Below, piece after piece: positions 10,443-20,578 of a stretch of 64,000 bases of DNA. A program made the position numbers and the translations under genes. The notes under the pieces were generated by a model. That model saw nothing but the letters and a program-made list of their open reading frames with translations, did no database searches and was not told the DNA's origin. Numbering within the stretch: position 1 is the stretch's first letter; every line of letters starts with the position of its first letter. The DNA comes from Acanthosepion esculentum (taxonomy: Eukaryota; Mollusca; Cephalopoda; Sepiida; Sepiidae), in NCBI GenBank assembly GCA_964036315.1, contig OZ038496.1:15935149-15999148 (forward strand), in the 5' to 3' direction.

Positions 10443-10665
10443 CCGAGGGTGGCTGCTAGAAGACCCTATGTTTGGCAACAGGACTCTGCACCATGCTACA
10501 CAAACAGGAGAACCCAGTAATGGCTGTCAGACAATTTCTGTGACCAAATCATCCCTTGCATCTCCCTACCTAACTCCCCAGACTGCAACGCCTTAATTAT
10601 TATGTGTCGGGTGCAGTTGAGCAAGAGACCAACAAAACACCAAAGATGAACTGAAGGAAAAAAAT
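10443..10665 (+). pseudogene. mariner-like transposase fragment (copy C)
   Basis: Nucleotide similarity to copies A and B begins at GAGGGTGGCTGCTAGAAGAC, continues through CAACAGGACTCTGCACCATG and ends near ACCAAAGATGAACTGAAGG. It covers only the C-terminal third of the transposase, with frame breaks, and lacks both termini of the element. 10666-11100 after it is AT-rich and featureless. Confidence 0.85.
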
Positions 10666-11354
10666 TATTTTAAAGTTGTGAATATTACTTTTTTTTAAAA
10701 TAAAACACACAGGGAGATTATTTGTTCTTTTTCAAAAACCAAAAAAACAAAAACAAACCATAATTTATATTAAAAATTAGATATTTATTTTTTTGTTTAA
10801 ATGTAACCATCAATTCATTTCTCTTGTTTAATAAACTAGGGTTATTTAAGCGTTTTGAGATAACTAATTTTTCAATGACATGCATTACATCTATTGCCTT
10901 TCCTATTGTAAGGTTTAGCTCTTGCTACAATATCCCAGGTGATAATAGGTGTATTACCCCTATTTTTTGTCAGAAATATTCAGAGAAAGCAGTGATGTTT
11001 TAGTATTTTATATTGCCTAAAGTCATTTGATGATGGTAGAAACAAAATTTCATAGTTCAACACAAACTTTGTCTTGAAGATTGTGTTGAAGCACAAAACA
11101 GACTGTTGCTACTTGGTGTTGACCACAGTTCCACTTTTATATATATATATATATCAACATTCAACATCATCACTTGATAAGACAGCGGAGGTGTTGAAAC
11201 AAAATGGCTATTTTTGTAGTGATTTTATAACATATTTATGTTATAATTTTTAAATAAACAATTATATATGCTCTACTGTGTATTGAGCACTCTTTTAAGA
11301 ATAGTAATTGTTGGTTATTGGAATTTATTCTGTATACACCAATCCTAGACTTGG

Positions 11355-11355
11355 G

Positions 11356-11383
<28 letters not shown>
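11355..11383. repeat. (AT)n microsatellite
   Basis: Pure AT run immediately upstream of the PLE fragment. Confidence 0.95.
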
Positions 11384-11386
<3 letters not shown>

Positions 11387-11433
11387 TTAAGGAGGTAAAA
11401 AGGAAGCTAATGCAACTGCAGAGACAGTAATAG

Positions 11434-11815
11434 TTGTCCTTTGGATGGCAGGTGCCAGATACTCAGCAAAAGTCAGTGACAGCAAAAATTTTAATAAAAC
11501 ATATATTGGCTGCACAGAGGGCCCATTTAAGAAGAGATATTACAATCATACTACCTTTTTTAAGGCTCGAGAGCCATAGAAACGATACAAAATTGGCAAA
11601 TTGTATTTGGAGGTTAAAAGAAGTTGATGGCAGAGTCCCACACATAAAGTGGAAAATCATCAAAAAATAAAATCAAGCAGAGTCCGAGGAAACTACTATC
11701 AGCTATGCCAAGGGGAAAAATTGACAATCACCACATACCCAAACAAGGACGAACTGCTTAATGAATAATTGGAGGTGTTATCTAAGTGCAGACACCTTTG
11801 CAAATATTTGTTGTG
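11434..11815 (+). pseudogene. Penelope-like element GIY-YIG endonuclease fragment
   Basis: With two frame changes the plus strand reads YIGCTEGPFKKRYYNH, then RNDTKLANCIWRLKEVDGRV and PHIKWKII, followed by worn sequence to about 11810. This is the pattern of the GIY-YIG endonuclease of PLE-type retroelements: YIG..E..FK.R...H, then a T-L--YIW-LK block and an I-W-I block. The reverse transcriptase domain is not next to it, so this is a 5'-truncated or deleted copy. It is followed 115 bp later by a hammerhead-like motif, matching the known association of PLE terminal regions with type I hammerhead ribozymes. Confidence 0.7.
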
Positions 11816-11928
11816 TATGTACAAACCTGGATGAAAATATTTTGTGTTTTTTTCCCCATCTTCTGCCCCCCCCCCCAACTCCCAGTATTCATATATAAAG
11901 GTAGTGGAGTCAACTAAAATCTTTCATC

Positions 11929-11976
11929 CTACGTGCCTGAGGAGACCTAACAGTCAAAACCTGGGTAACATGGTAG
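11929..11976 (+). ncRNA. hammerhead-ribozyme-like motif (type I, relic)
   Basis: All parts lie in the right order. Stem I 5' strand CTACGTG (11929-11935) pairs with CATGGTAG (11969-11976) with one bulged G and one wobble. The core CTGAGGA (11937-11943) fits CUGANGA. Stem II is GAC/GTC (11944-11946 and 11953-11955) around a 6-nt loop. The next core triplet is AAA at 11956-11958 where GAA is required. Stem III is ACC/GGT (11959-11961 and 11964-11966) around TG. The cleavage-site nucleotides are TA (11966-11967). The G12-to-A change and an A-C mismatch beside the cleavage site suggest this copy is inactive. Confidence 0.65.
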
Positions 11977-12052
11977 CTTGAATTTTGGTATTCCTAATTA
12001 TATATATATGATGGACTCTCCCATCGAACTCGACGTATGAGGGTCAGGCAAA

Positions 12053-12372
12053 TCAGTTCCTAGAAACTGAAAGCCCGACATTGACACATGAGATTTGATT
12101 ATAGTGGTGAAGGCTTTGTGCAGGGCCAGCCACACTTTTTGGAGGGACGAATACAGGGACCTGGTGCAACGAATGCCACAAGGTCCCCAAACGACCCTCC
12201 GCAGGTTTTGAATTCAGAGTTGTCCTTCTCCTAGACCAGTTGCCATCCAAGGCTATAGAACGCAGTCTGTCTTGTTGGAGGGAGAAGAGGATTCACACCT
12301 TTCCCAAGGGTATTAGCACGTAAGTGAATGTAATGGATTCGACTGGAATTCGAACTCGGCTATCCATTACTC
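12053..12372 (-). mobile_element. SINE-B, tRNA-derived, near full length
   Basis: On the minus strand the element begins at about 12372 with a tRNA-like head (GGTGGAGTAATGGATAGC, then the B-box-like GAGTTCGAATTCCAG). It continues with CATTCACTTACGTGC, ATACCCTTGGGAAAGGTG, CTTGGATGGCAACTGGTC and GGAGAAGGACAACTCTG, and ends in AGGGTCGTTTGGGGAC-type sequence. The head implies an internal RNA polymerase III promoter. This is the most complete SINE-B without a 5S head in the window. Confidence 0.8.
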
Positions 12373-12386
12373 CACCGTACCTCCTC

Positions 12387-12387
<1 letters not shown>

Positions 12388-12441
<54 letters not shown>
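12388..12441. repeat. (AT)n microsatellite
   Basis: AT run with one G, left flank of the hammerhead-like element. Confidence 0.95.
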
Positions 12442-12443
<2 letters not shown>

Positions 12444-12596
12444 AAAGTGGACATGGAAGTCAGCACTTAGAGGCGGCAGTCTGTTTCATGCTAGAGCAAT
12501 CATCAGGCCCATGTCCACTTTTGTATTTACACACGCTCTATCTCTGATATTGAGCGCTTTATCCCATAAATATAGCACACTTTAAGACGATATTTC

Positions 12597-12600
<4 letters not shown>
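12442..12600 (-). ncRNA. hammerhead-like hairpin element, copy P1 (single motif)
   Basis: On the minus strand the motif reads: outer stem CAAAAGTGGACATG (paired with its exact complement at 12442-12455), inner GGC, core CTGATGA, stem II TTGC/GCAT, GAA, then ACAG-A-CTGC, C, and inner GCC. This is a type I hammerhead layout with a long stem I containing an internal loop. Two faults are visible: a U-U pair at the base of stem II, and C instead of U before the cleavage site. An 80-bp block (TTTACACACGCTCTATC to AAGACGATATTTCTTC) follows on the plus-strand right side. Both flanks are (AT)n. Copies P2-P4 are at 35.9, 37.0 and 39.2 kb. Confidence 0.6.

Positions 12601-12646
<46 letters not shown>
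12600..12646. repeat. (AT)n microsatellite
   Basis: Pure AT run, right flank of P1. 12647-13265 after it is AT-rich DNA with no recognised feature. Confidence 0.97.
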
Positions 12647-12654
<8 letters not shown>

Positions 12655-13279
12655 CCATTTCATATACACAGATAATTTACAAAGAATTCATTTTAATACT
12701 TCATTAAGTTGTCAATTCTTCAGAAAAGATATGTTTTTTGCACAAGTCAATTTTTAAAATCAATTGCAGTCTAAAATTAAATTTGAATATTTGGAACAAG
12801 ATGGTACCTGCCATTTGTACTTTATCAAAAATGGATTTGAGCCTTAGTCACAGTGCACTTAGATATGACAAAATGTCTAATGGAATCAAACCTTGCAACT
12901 AAACACTTGCTCATTTATCATCTCTAATGCTAACGAATATAAATGGATCCCTTTTTCCTACCATTTAATTAAATCTCATTGAAAGTCAATTAAGGGAGCC
13001 GATTGTTGAAACTTGTTTAGAAATATCCCAGATTTTATATCGTTTTTTTTTCTTTTTACCTTTTCTTCCCCAGTTGCCATTTATTGAAGATGCGTAAATT
13101 TGATCTCCAAAAATGGAGAGTATATTTAATTATAAACAAGAGCCATTAATGCTTATCTCTTAAAAGCCTTGAATGTCCACCTACAAGATGCTGACTGCTA
13201 AAATCTATGTCCCTACCTGCTGCAGTAAGAGATGACTTCAGGCAAAAGCTTAAAATAATTGTTTATAATCTCTGAACTT

Positions 13280-13960
13280 GTTCCTATCATTCTCTCCCTC
13301 TCTCAGCCAGTTCCTTTCTTTCTCTCCTTCTCTCAGCCAGTTCAGTTCTTTCTCTCCTTCTCTCAGCCAGTTCCTTTCTTTCTTTCCTTCTCTCAGCCAG
13401 TTCCGTTCTTTCTCTCCTTCTCTCAGCCAGTCTCTCTCTCTCTCTCTCAGCCAGTTCCTTTCTTTCTCTCTCTCTCTCTCAGCCAGTTCCTTTCTTTCTC
13501 TCTCTCTCAGCCAGTTCCTTTCTCTCTCTCTCTCTCAGTTCCTTTCTGTACGTATCTCTCTCTCAATCAGTTCACTTCTGTGTGTCTCTCTCTTTCTCAC
13601 TCAATCAGTTCCTTTTGGCATGTCACTCTCTCAGCTAGTTCCTTTCTGTGTGTGTGTGTGTCTCTCTCTCAACCAGTCCTCTTCTGTGTCACTTTCTCTC
13701 TCACTCAACAAGTTCCTTTTTGTGTGTCATTCCCTCAGCTAGTTCCTTTCTCTCTCTCTCTTTCAGCCAGTTCTCTTCTGTTTATCTCACCCAGTTCCAA
13801 TTCAATCTGTTCCCCTGTTTGTGTCTGTCTGTTTGACTCAGCCAATTTCCCTCTGTGTGTCTGTCTGAGCCAGATTTTATCTCTGTGTATGTGTGTCCGT
13901 CCGTCTCATCCAGCTCCTCTCTATGTATCTGTCTGTCTGTTTCAGCCAGTTCTTCTCTGT
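13280..13960 (+). repeat. pyrimidine-rich minisatellite
   Basis: Repeats of CTCTCAGCCAGTTCCTTTCT with (CT)n spacers, degenerating after 13700 into related units with TGTGTGTCTGTCT. The strand is over 75% pyrimidine, so the overlapping ORFs rich in S, L, F and Q are low-complexity artefacts. 13976-14300 holds no recognised feature. Confidence 0.95.
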
Positions 13961-14309
13961 CGAATTCACTCTTGAAATATTAATTATCTTGAGTGACATG
14001 TAAGTTTAGAAATATCTTAACAATTCAATTGAATTAACTATAAAAGTTGTTCAAAGTGATTAAATTTAACGATTTGTGCAGAATTATCATGGAAGCAATG
14101 TGAATATTTGTTGAATTTCTTTGACAGAGTATGGTATAAAGTTATCTGTTGTGGATAAAACAAATGTCATATGTAAATGTATTTGCCACCATATTATGAA
14201 ATAGGTTGTATTTGTTACATGGAGAAATCGATGTAGAAGTTACAATAAATAGAAATAATTCATTCTGATTATCATAAAGTGAATGTCAAAGAGACCATTC
14301 TTTCTGCTT

Positions 14310-14800
14310 TAAAACTTTTTATGGCTTTAACACTTTTTCCCTCTTTAAACATTTCTGTCATTAAAAAATTCACTTTAAAATTTTTTTCCTTGAAATCTTT
14401 CTTTTCTCTTTCAACCTTTTTCCTCTTAAAAAATTATTTTCTATTTAGACTTTGTTTCCTTTAAATCTTTCCTTTCCCTTAAAACCTTTTTTCCATTAAA
14501 TTTTTCTCTCTAAACCTTTTTTCCATTAAATTTTTTTCTCTATAAACCGTTTTTCCATTAAATTTTTCTCTCTTTAAACCTTTTTTCCATTAAATTTTTC
14601 TCTCTTTAAACCTTTTTTCCATTAAATTTTTCTCTCTTTAAACCCTTTTTCCATTAAATTTTTCTCTTTAAACCTTTTTCCTTATAAAACTTTTTCATCT
14701 TTATACCTTTTTACCATTAAATTATTCTTTTTGAAGAGAAAAGAAAGATTTAAAGAGAAAAAAGTTTAAATCTTTTCATCTTTAAATCTTTCTTTTCTCA
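14310..14800 (+). repeat. T-rich tandem repeat, unit about 30 bp
   Basis: Units of TTTAAACCTTTTTTCCATTA + AATTTTTCTCTC, most regular at 14500-14690 and degenerate on both sides. Confidence 0.9.
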
Positions 14801-14808
14801 TTAAGCTT

Positions 14809-15295
14809 GTCTATATTTCTGAGATGAGGTATTATGTACATTATTTACATTATGCGGACTATTGTCCTCATTGTTGTCACCATATTTATTACAACGTTTT
14901 GGCCGTTGTACACTCCGGCATTCTTCAGGTGGTTAGTATGTCGAACTGAACCCTTTATTTCACTCACTGGGGTAGACTGTTCTAGTTCCATGTGCCATGT
15001 TCAATGGATGTCAGTTATCAGTTATCTCCTGTTAATTTCCCTCTGAAAGTTCTCCACTGCCTTAGCTGGGTATTGAACTCACACTCTTTGGATCCTGTCA
15101 CTGGATCTAACTAACACCTTTATCCACTGTACCATGTGTCCTTGAGGAGATAACTGATAATTGACCTCCATTAAACATGGCATGTGGAACTAGAACAGTC
15201 TACCCCAGTGAGCGAAATAAAGGGTTCAGTTTGACATTCCAACCACCTGAAGAAGGCTGGAACGTACAATGGCCGAAACGTAATAAATATTGCGA
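14809..15295. mobile_element. SINE-A, foldback copy 2
   Basis: 14809-15148 is a complete SINE-A in reverse complement: tail GTCTATATTTCTGAGATGAG, body, tRNA-like part (TATTGAACTCACACTC) and head (CCATGTGTCCTTGAGGA). From 15147 the body restarts in forward orientation (GATAACTGATAATTGACC, CACCTGAAGAAGGCTGG). It stops at 15295, where a Helitron-like element begins. Confidence 0.85.
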
Positions 15296-16034
15296 TCTGT
15301 GTGTGTGTGTGTGTGTAACGAATGCACAGCTGCAATTTTCAACGGATTTGCACCAAAATTTACATGCACATGCTCCAAGTTAGTGGCAAGGCCAAAACTG
15401 ACTTTGCATTTCCCAACTCCCATCGATAGTGGAAATAATTGATTTTTTCATGCTTCTACAGCAGTTTTCATGTAGTTTGCGGCCATTTTCTACTAGCCAG
15501 AGTGGGAGCCGCTGCTGGCTGCCACGAATAGGCAGGAAGATTCTATTGGCCAGCGTGAGAGCCAACAGCTGACTGACACGAATGTTTACTAACATGCTAG
15601 CATGCAAAAAATCGATAGCTGCATTTGTCACAAGTGGGAAAAATTTAAATCTGCATGGCACTTTACTCCAATTGGCTCATTCGCTTGCTTAAATTCAACA
15701 TTGATTCTGATTCCGCAGAACTGGGTTGGATGTGAAAATGGTATTTGTTGTTAACATTCTTTTTTCATTCGGTTTTTCCAGTTATGAGTCCTTTTTTAAA
15801 GCTGACCGTTTTGTGTTCATTTTATTTAGTTCTTTTTTCGTAACAGATTTAATGTTTAGTATAGTGCTTAGAAAAAATTTGCAGTGTGAGATAGGCAAGA
15901 AGTAAGGCATGTAGCAACATCAGCACAGCAAAGGGCACTCCTTTAAAGGCAAGGAAGGGGAAAATATTTTAAGTCAAGTGATAGCGATTGCTGTATGAGT
16001 TGTACAATTTTTGAATCAAGCACGGGCAACGCTA

Positions 16035-16035
<1 letters not shown>
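15296..16035 (+). mobile_element. Helitron-like non-autonomous element
   Basis: Begins with TC after an A and ends with CTAG before a T (A|TC...CTAG|T), the Helitron insertion pattern. The 5' end (TCTGTGTGTGTG, then CTGCAATTTTCAACGGATTT and GCACCAAAATTTACATGC) and 3' end (AAGCACGGGCAACGCTAG) resemble termini of known animal Helitrons. The expected 3' subterminal hairpin is weak. No Rep/helicase ORF is present over its 740 bp. Confidence 0.6.
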
Positions 16036-16099
<64 letters not shown>

Positions 16100-16118
16100 T
16101 ATATATATATATATATAT
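16036..16118. repeat. (AT)n and (ATGT)n microsatellite
   Basis: AT run, then GTATGTATGTAT, then an AT run. Confidence 0.97.
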
Positions 16119-16383
16119 AACAATAGAAAATCAATTCCCCACTTAATGTTCATTAGAAACTTAAATTTATATTTAACATAAATATATCTTGAAAATGTTC
16201 CCCTCATTGGATGGTTAATACTAGTTTCATTGGTTGGTTAATACCAGTTTTATTGGGGAAACATTGACTTGCATCATAAAATCTGACATAGTGTAGTAAT
16301 TCTAGGAGGAGGGATCAGTTTATTACTTAATAACAATAGAAAACTGATCACCCACTTTAAGTCCGGTACAAACTTATATGAAT
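16119..16383 (+). repeat. repeat Z, array unit(s)
   Basis: Contains TGAAAATGTTCCCCTC, TTGGTTGGTTAATACC, CATAAAATCTGACATAG and GGGATCAGTTTATTACTTAA...AGAAAACTGATC (an internal hairpin). The same order recurs at 17800-18186 and 18726-18800, indicating a roughly 235-bp tandem array broken by the LINE and the LTR. Confidence 0.8.
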
Positions 16384-17792
16384 ATTTGTTGACAAGATTA
16401 CAAGCATAATGAATGAAATATATAACAGTAGTCTAAGCAGATCTATCTTCATAGCACTGCCTAAGAAGCCAGGGGCAAACGAATATGAACTCCAGTGGAC
16501 AATCAGCCTAATGAGTCATATAACAAAACTTATCATCTGAATTCGGATGAGTGCACAGCAGAATCAGACATGAAATAGGACAAGAGAAGTGTGGGTTCAT
16601 TAATGAGAATCGAACAAGGAATGCAATATTTATGCTTGGAATGATATCAGAAATAGCACAAAAAAAGCAATGGGATATGTAACCACATTTTATAGATTAT
16701 GCAAAAGTGTTTGATAAAGTACATCACAGAGAATTGTTTCAACTGCTCGTTAACCATCACGTATTTGGGAAATATATTGGAATAATGCAGAACCTATACA
16801 AGCAGTGAACTGCCTTCACACAGATAGTAAATGAGTTCCATAAATATACAAAAATATAAAGGAATATAAGACAAGGGTGTGTCTTCTCACCGGACTTATT
16901 CAACCTATACAGTAAGAGAGAATTAGAACTTCCAGCAGGATCCATTATTTGTGGTCACAATCTGAACAACCTAATATACATGGATGACATAGTATTGACA
17001 GCAGATGCAGAAAGTACAGTAAGGCGATTCTGATAGGATTAGGAATCCTATCAGGATTTGTTATTGGCAGCCATAATCTTAACAACATAAGATATGCAGA
17101 TGATACAGTGTTGATAGCAGACATAGAAAGGAAACTGCAAGAACTCCTACAAAAGTTAGTGAAGGAAAGCAAGAAGAAAGGACTAAACATCAGCTGCAAG
17201 AAGACAGAATGCATGGTTGTCAGCAAAAGGGACAGCTCAACGTGCAAATTACAAATTGGAGATGTTAAAAGCAAGCAAGTACAACAATTTAAATACCTGG
17301 GAAGTGTTTTAACAGAAGATGGAAAGTGTGCCATAGAAATCCAAAGGCACATTGGGATAGTGCAATATGCCTTCCAAAAGTAAAATATTAAAAAAAAGAA
17401 AAAGAGTATTGAATTGTTCTGCATTATCAGTCCTCCTATATGACAGTGAATGGTGGAAAATCTCCTCAAAGATGAAGAAGAGATTTGAAGCAATAAAAAT
17501 GTGGTTCTACAGAAAGTTGCTGAGAATGTCATGGACTGAACATGTGAGCAACAACAATGTTTTATTAAAATGGAAACAAAAAAGACACTTATACTTACCA
17601 TCAGAAAGAGATAGTAGAAATTTCTAGAAAACATGAGGAAGAAAAAAGGCTGGGAAAATTTTATATTCAGATGGCAGATTGACAGCAAAGAGGGATAAGG
17701 GAAAGGCAATGCATAACCTAGATAGTGAAGGCAGGAAAGTGTTGAGAGCCATGATCACTGAGACCCTGAAGGGGCACAGCACATAGAAGAAG
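16384..17792 (+). pseudogene. LINE-D reverse transcriptase, degenerate, with duplicated catalytic box
   Basis: Plus-strand translation with frequent stops shows the order of a non-LTR reverse transcriptase. First come DYAKVFDKVHHRELFQLL (RT block with the first catalytic Asp) near 16690-16740 and RQGCVFSPDLFNLY near 16872-16915. These are followed by LNNLIYMDDIVLTADAE (16960-17012), then a second version, LNNIRYADDTVLIADIE (17080-17130). Next are SKKKGLNISCKKTECMVV, FKYLGSVLTEDGK and, in another frame, LNCSALSVLLYDSEWW, KMWFYRKLLRMSWTEH. The 3' end is GAGAGCCATGATCACTG and a GAAGAAGAA tail at about 17790. Having two Y-x-DD boxes means that two partial copies are joined. No endonuclease precedes it. 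Confidence 0.85.
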
Positions 17793-17799
17793 AAATATA

Positions 17800-18186
17800 T
17801 CCTGATAATTTTCCTCTCATCAATTGGTTAATACTAATTTTTATTATGAAATAATATTAATGTTTTATTAATGTTGTAGTTATTGCCCTTGCCTTTTGGT
17901 TGTTGTTTAGTGCCACCAGGTGGTGGCTTCTATAAAATGCTGGCAGCCATTTTGAAAATGTTTCAGTTGTCAATATTCAGACTAATAGAAGGATTACCTC
18001 ATTGCAGATGCAATTGATTCAATGAGGATTAACAACTGACTTGCATAATAAAATCTGACATAGTGTAGTAATAATAGAGGGGATTAACTTAATTGCTTAA
18101 TAGCACTAGAAAACTAATTCCTCACTTAATGTTCTATAGACTCTTATATTAATATTTAACTTAAATACCCTTGAAAATGTTCCCAT
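17800..18186 (+). repeat. repeat Z, array continued
   Basis: Same unit as 16119-16383 (CATCAATTGGTTAATAC, CATAATAAAATCTGACATAG, CACTAGAAAACTAATTCC). It is interrupted at 18187 by a solo LTR and resumes at 18726. Confidence 0.8.
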
Positions 18187-18725
18187 TGTCGCAGTTAGCT
18201 CCCCCTCATTTTCTTAACGCTTCACCAGGGGCCTCTCCTTCCCGGGAGTATAAATACGGGTTGACCCTTGGCCTCTCTCTCTCTTTCTTTCCACAGCTGC
18301 GCCCACGGACGGCTCACCCGGCCTCGCTGGAGGTCGGCAACTGTCGCACGTGGTGCGAGGTATTTCCAGTATGTGAACTCTCACACAACTAGCGTTTCCC
18401 ATGTTCAGGGAATACGCCAAAACAAGATTCACCAAACCGTACGGACATTCCAACTCAAACACACACACACACAATAACTTTCCACACAGACACTAAACGT
18501 TCTATATATGTTTTAAATGTATTTGTAAACCCGTGTATCAATCTGTTTTTATCTGTTTGTTAATAATACATATTTGTTCGCATACATATATCTGTCTCGT
18601 TTGTTCCTTTGGACCCCATTAAAGTCCAACATATTTTAAAGTGGCTGGACCGGTCATCGAAGTCTTAAACCAGAGATAATTCATCTTCGCTACTTCTTCC
18701 ATTATCACACGGCCGGTCCCCCACA
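18187..18725 (+). mobile_element. solo LTR (retrotransposon), copy 1
   Basis: Begins TGTCGCAGTTAGC and ends GGTCCCCCACA, i.e. TG...CA. It is flanked by a 4-bp duplication CCAT (18183-18186 and 18726-18729) and interrupts repeat Z cleanly. It contains a TATA box in CCCGGGAGTATAAATACG and a GC-rich region downstream. A second family member is at 44423-44968. No gag/pol sequence is attached, so it is a solo LTR. Confidence 0.85.
18249..18256 (+). promoter_or_regulatory. TATA box of LTR copy 1
   Basis: TATAAATA preceded by CCCGGGAG. The same context is conserved in LTR copy 2 (44483-44490), supporting a functional LTR promoter in the ancestor. Confidence 0.7.
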
Positions 18726-18800
18726 CCATCATCAGTTGGTTAATAACAATTTTATTATGGAAGCATTTACTTGCATAATAAAATCTGACATATGTGAAAC
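18726..18800 (+). repeat. repeat Z, resumed after the solo LTR
   Basis: CATCAGTTGGTTAATAAC and CATAATAAAATCTGACATA continue the unit interrupted at 18186. Confidence 0.8.
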
Positions 18801-20578
18801 GTTACCCATTTGAGGAAGCTGAAGTGTGAAATGGTTTCTTAAAGTGAGGTTCTTTTATGAGTAATCTGATAAGATGAATGCATCTTTTCAAACTCCCCTG
18901 ACTATTTAGCCGCATTCTGTGTGCATATAGAAGGGCAGAGGAGTGTTATCAAAACGAAAAAACGTCATGAATACCACCCAGCCAGACTGTTGACTATTGT
19001 CCACTATTCATGTAAATGCTTTAGCCTTTAAACAGCAGGCCTCGTCAATTAATGCTTCATTGGAGATCAGGAGATGATTTAAATTGAATTGATGATTTAA
19101 ACTTTTTCCATCGTTCATTTATGATTCAAGTCAAAATGACTCATTAGCAACTCTAGGAGTCATGAGGGTTGTGTCTTTTTCTGGAATATTTGTCTGCAAA
19201 CAAAGCTGGAAGAACTAGCCAAAGACAATGCTAGGTCTGCATACCCAGTTGGGGCAAAGAATGCACAGGAAATTTTAACTGTTGCGCCCACAATAAAGAT
19301 GGTTTTTCACTTTATTAAAAAATAATGATTAGAATTTTATTAAAAACCAAACATATGAAAGTGAATTTATACATTTTCTTTCTTCTTTGAGAATTTACGA
19401 CAAAAATATGAAAATCTATTTATTTGATTTTGTATAATTTCATATTTATAACATTCAAAAAATGCGAACCAATTAATACAATGCAATGTTTATCATTTAT
19501 CGTTAAAATTACACCTTTAAGTGCCGAATCTAGGTGCATTGTCAGTGTTGTTGCTCCCATGTCAAATAAACAACAGACTTCTTCAATGGGCAACCCGACC
19601 GAATATGATCATTATTTGGCCCGCACCCAGAATAAAATTTGCTACTAGCTTTAGGAAATGCTTTATATATGTTCCCCCAGAAAATGGCAACTAACCAAGT
19701 CTTCACTTGGACTATTCGATGTTATAAATCGGGTATGCTTAGTTGTACTAATCTTCCTACATGCGGCCAAGACAGGGTGTTTTTTGGAAGAAGAGAAAAC
19801 AAACTAATAAATATATATATATATACATTAATAAAATAAAAATGATTTATTATATTGTCTCGTCTTACAACTTTTCTTTCTCTTCCTCCCCTTTTTACTT
19901 CTTTATTATATCTTATTTGTCTGGTCTTTCTCTTTTTATAAATTTCCTTTTTATTCTTAACTACACTTAACAAAATGTTTAAAATGGAGTGACTAAAATG
20001 ACTTATTTATAAAGAAATAAAAATATTGTTTTCAGAGTAATTTATAAAATGGTAAATAATAAATATTGCATTGTACTTGATTCACATATTTTTATAATCT
20101 TGCAAATAAACATTGCCGAGTGAGTGAAGGTAGTACAAAATGATAGTGGTGTCAAGGGAAATGCCATCATTTTGGTACACCATTTTTTGTGAGCAAGAAA
20201 TTTTAATATTGCTCAATGCACAACTACATTGTGTATTGTCAAGAAAATCTCAACGCAAGACAAAAAGAAATCTGTGATGGTACAGGCTGGGGGAATGAGC
20301 AAAGGTACTTACCTTAAGTTGTGAAAAAAATGTCTACTTCCACGACATAGCTTCGCCATCAGATAATTTCTGTAGTATAACAAAGGGGTAAAAAAAAGAG
20401 GAAAAACATTTCCTTTTCATAACCACTTCAGTGATGACATAATAACAAGTCACAAAACCTTGTAACTATAAAAAATTGATAAAAAGAAAGTAACAGTGTT
20501 TAGTCAACCAGAACAACAACCCAGTATCTTACTCCTCCCACCTGAACTGTCAGTTTTTCCACAGTATGGAATACTTCA
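18801..20578. other. no feature recognised
   Basis: About 1.8 kb of AT-rich apparently single-copy DNA. Short reading frames have no recognisable family or splice context. It contains small (AT)n at 19813-19824. Confidence 0.6.

Noticed and set aside
13259..13975. 238-codon ORF rich in Ser, Leu, Phe and Gln
   Set aside because: It is a pyrimidine minisatellite read in frame, and alternative frames are equally open.
16945..17709. 254-codon minus-strand ORF
   Set aside because: It lies antisense to LINE-D coding sequence, whose plus-strand motifs are clear; the minus frame is a shadow.
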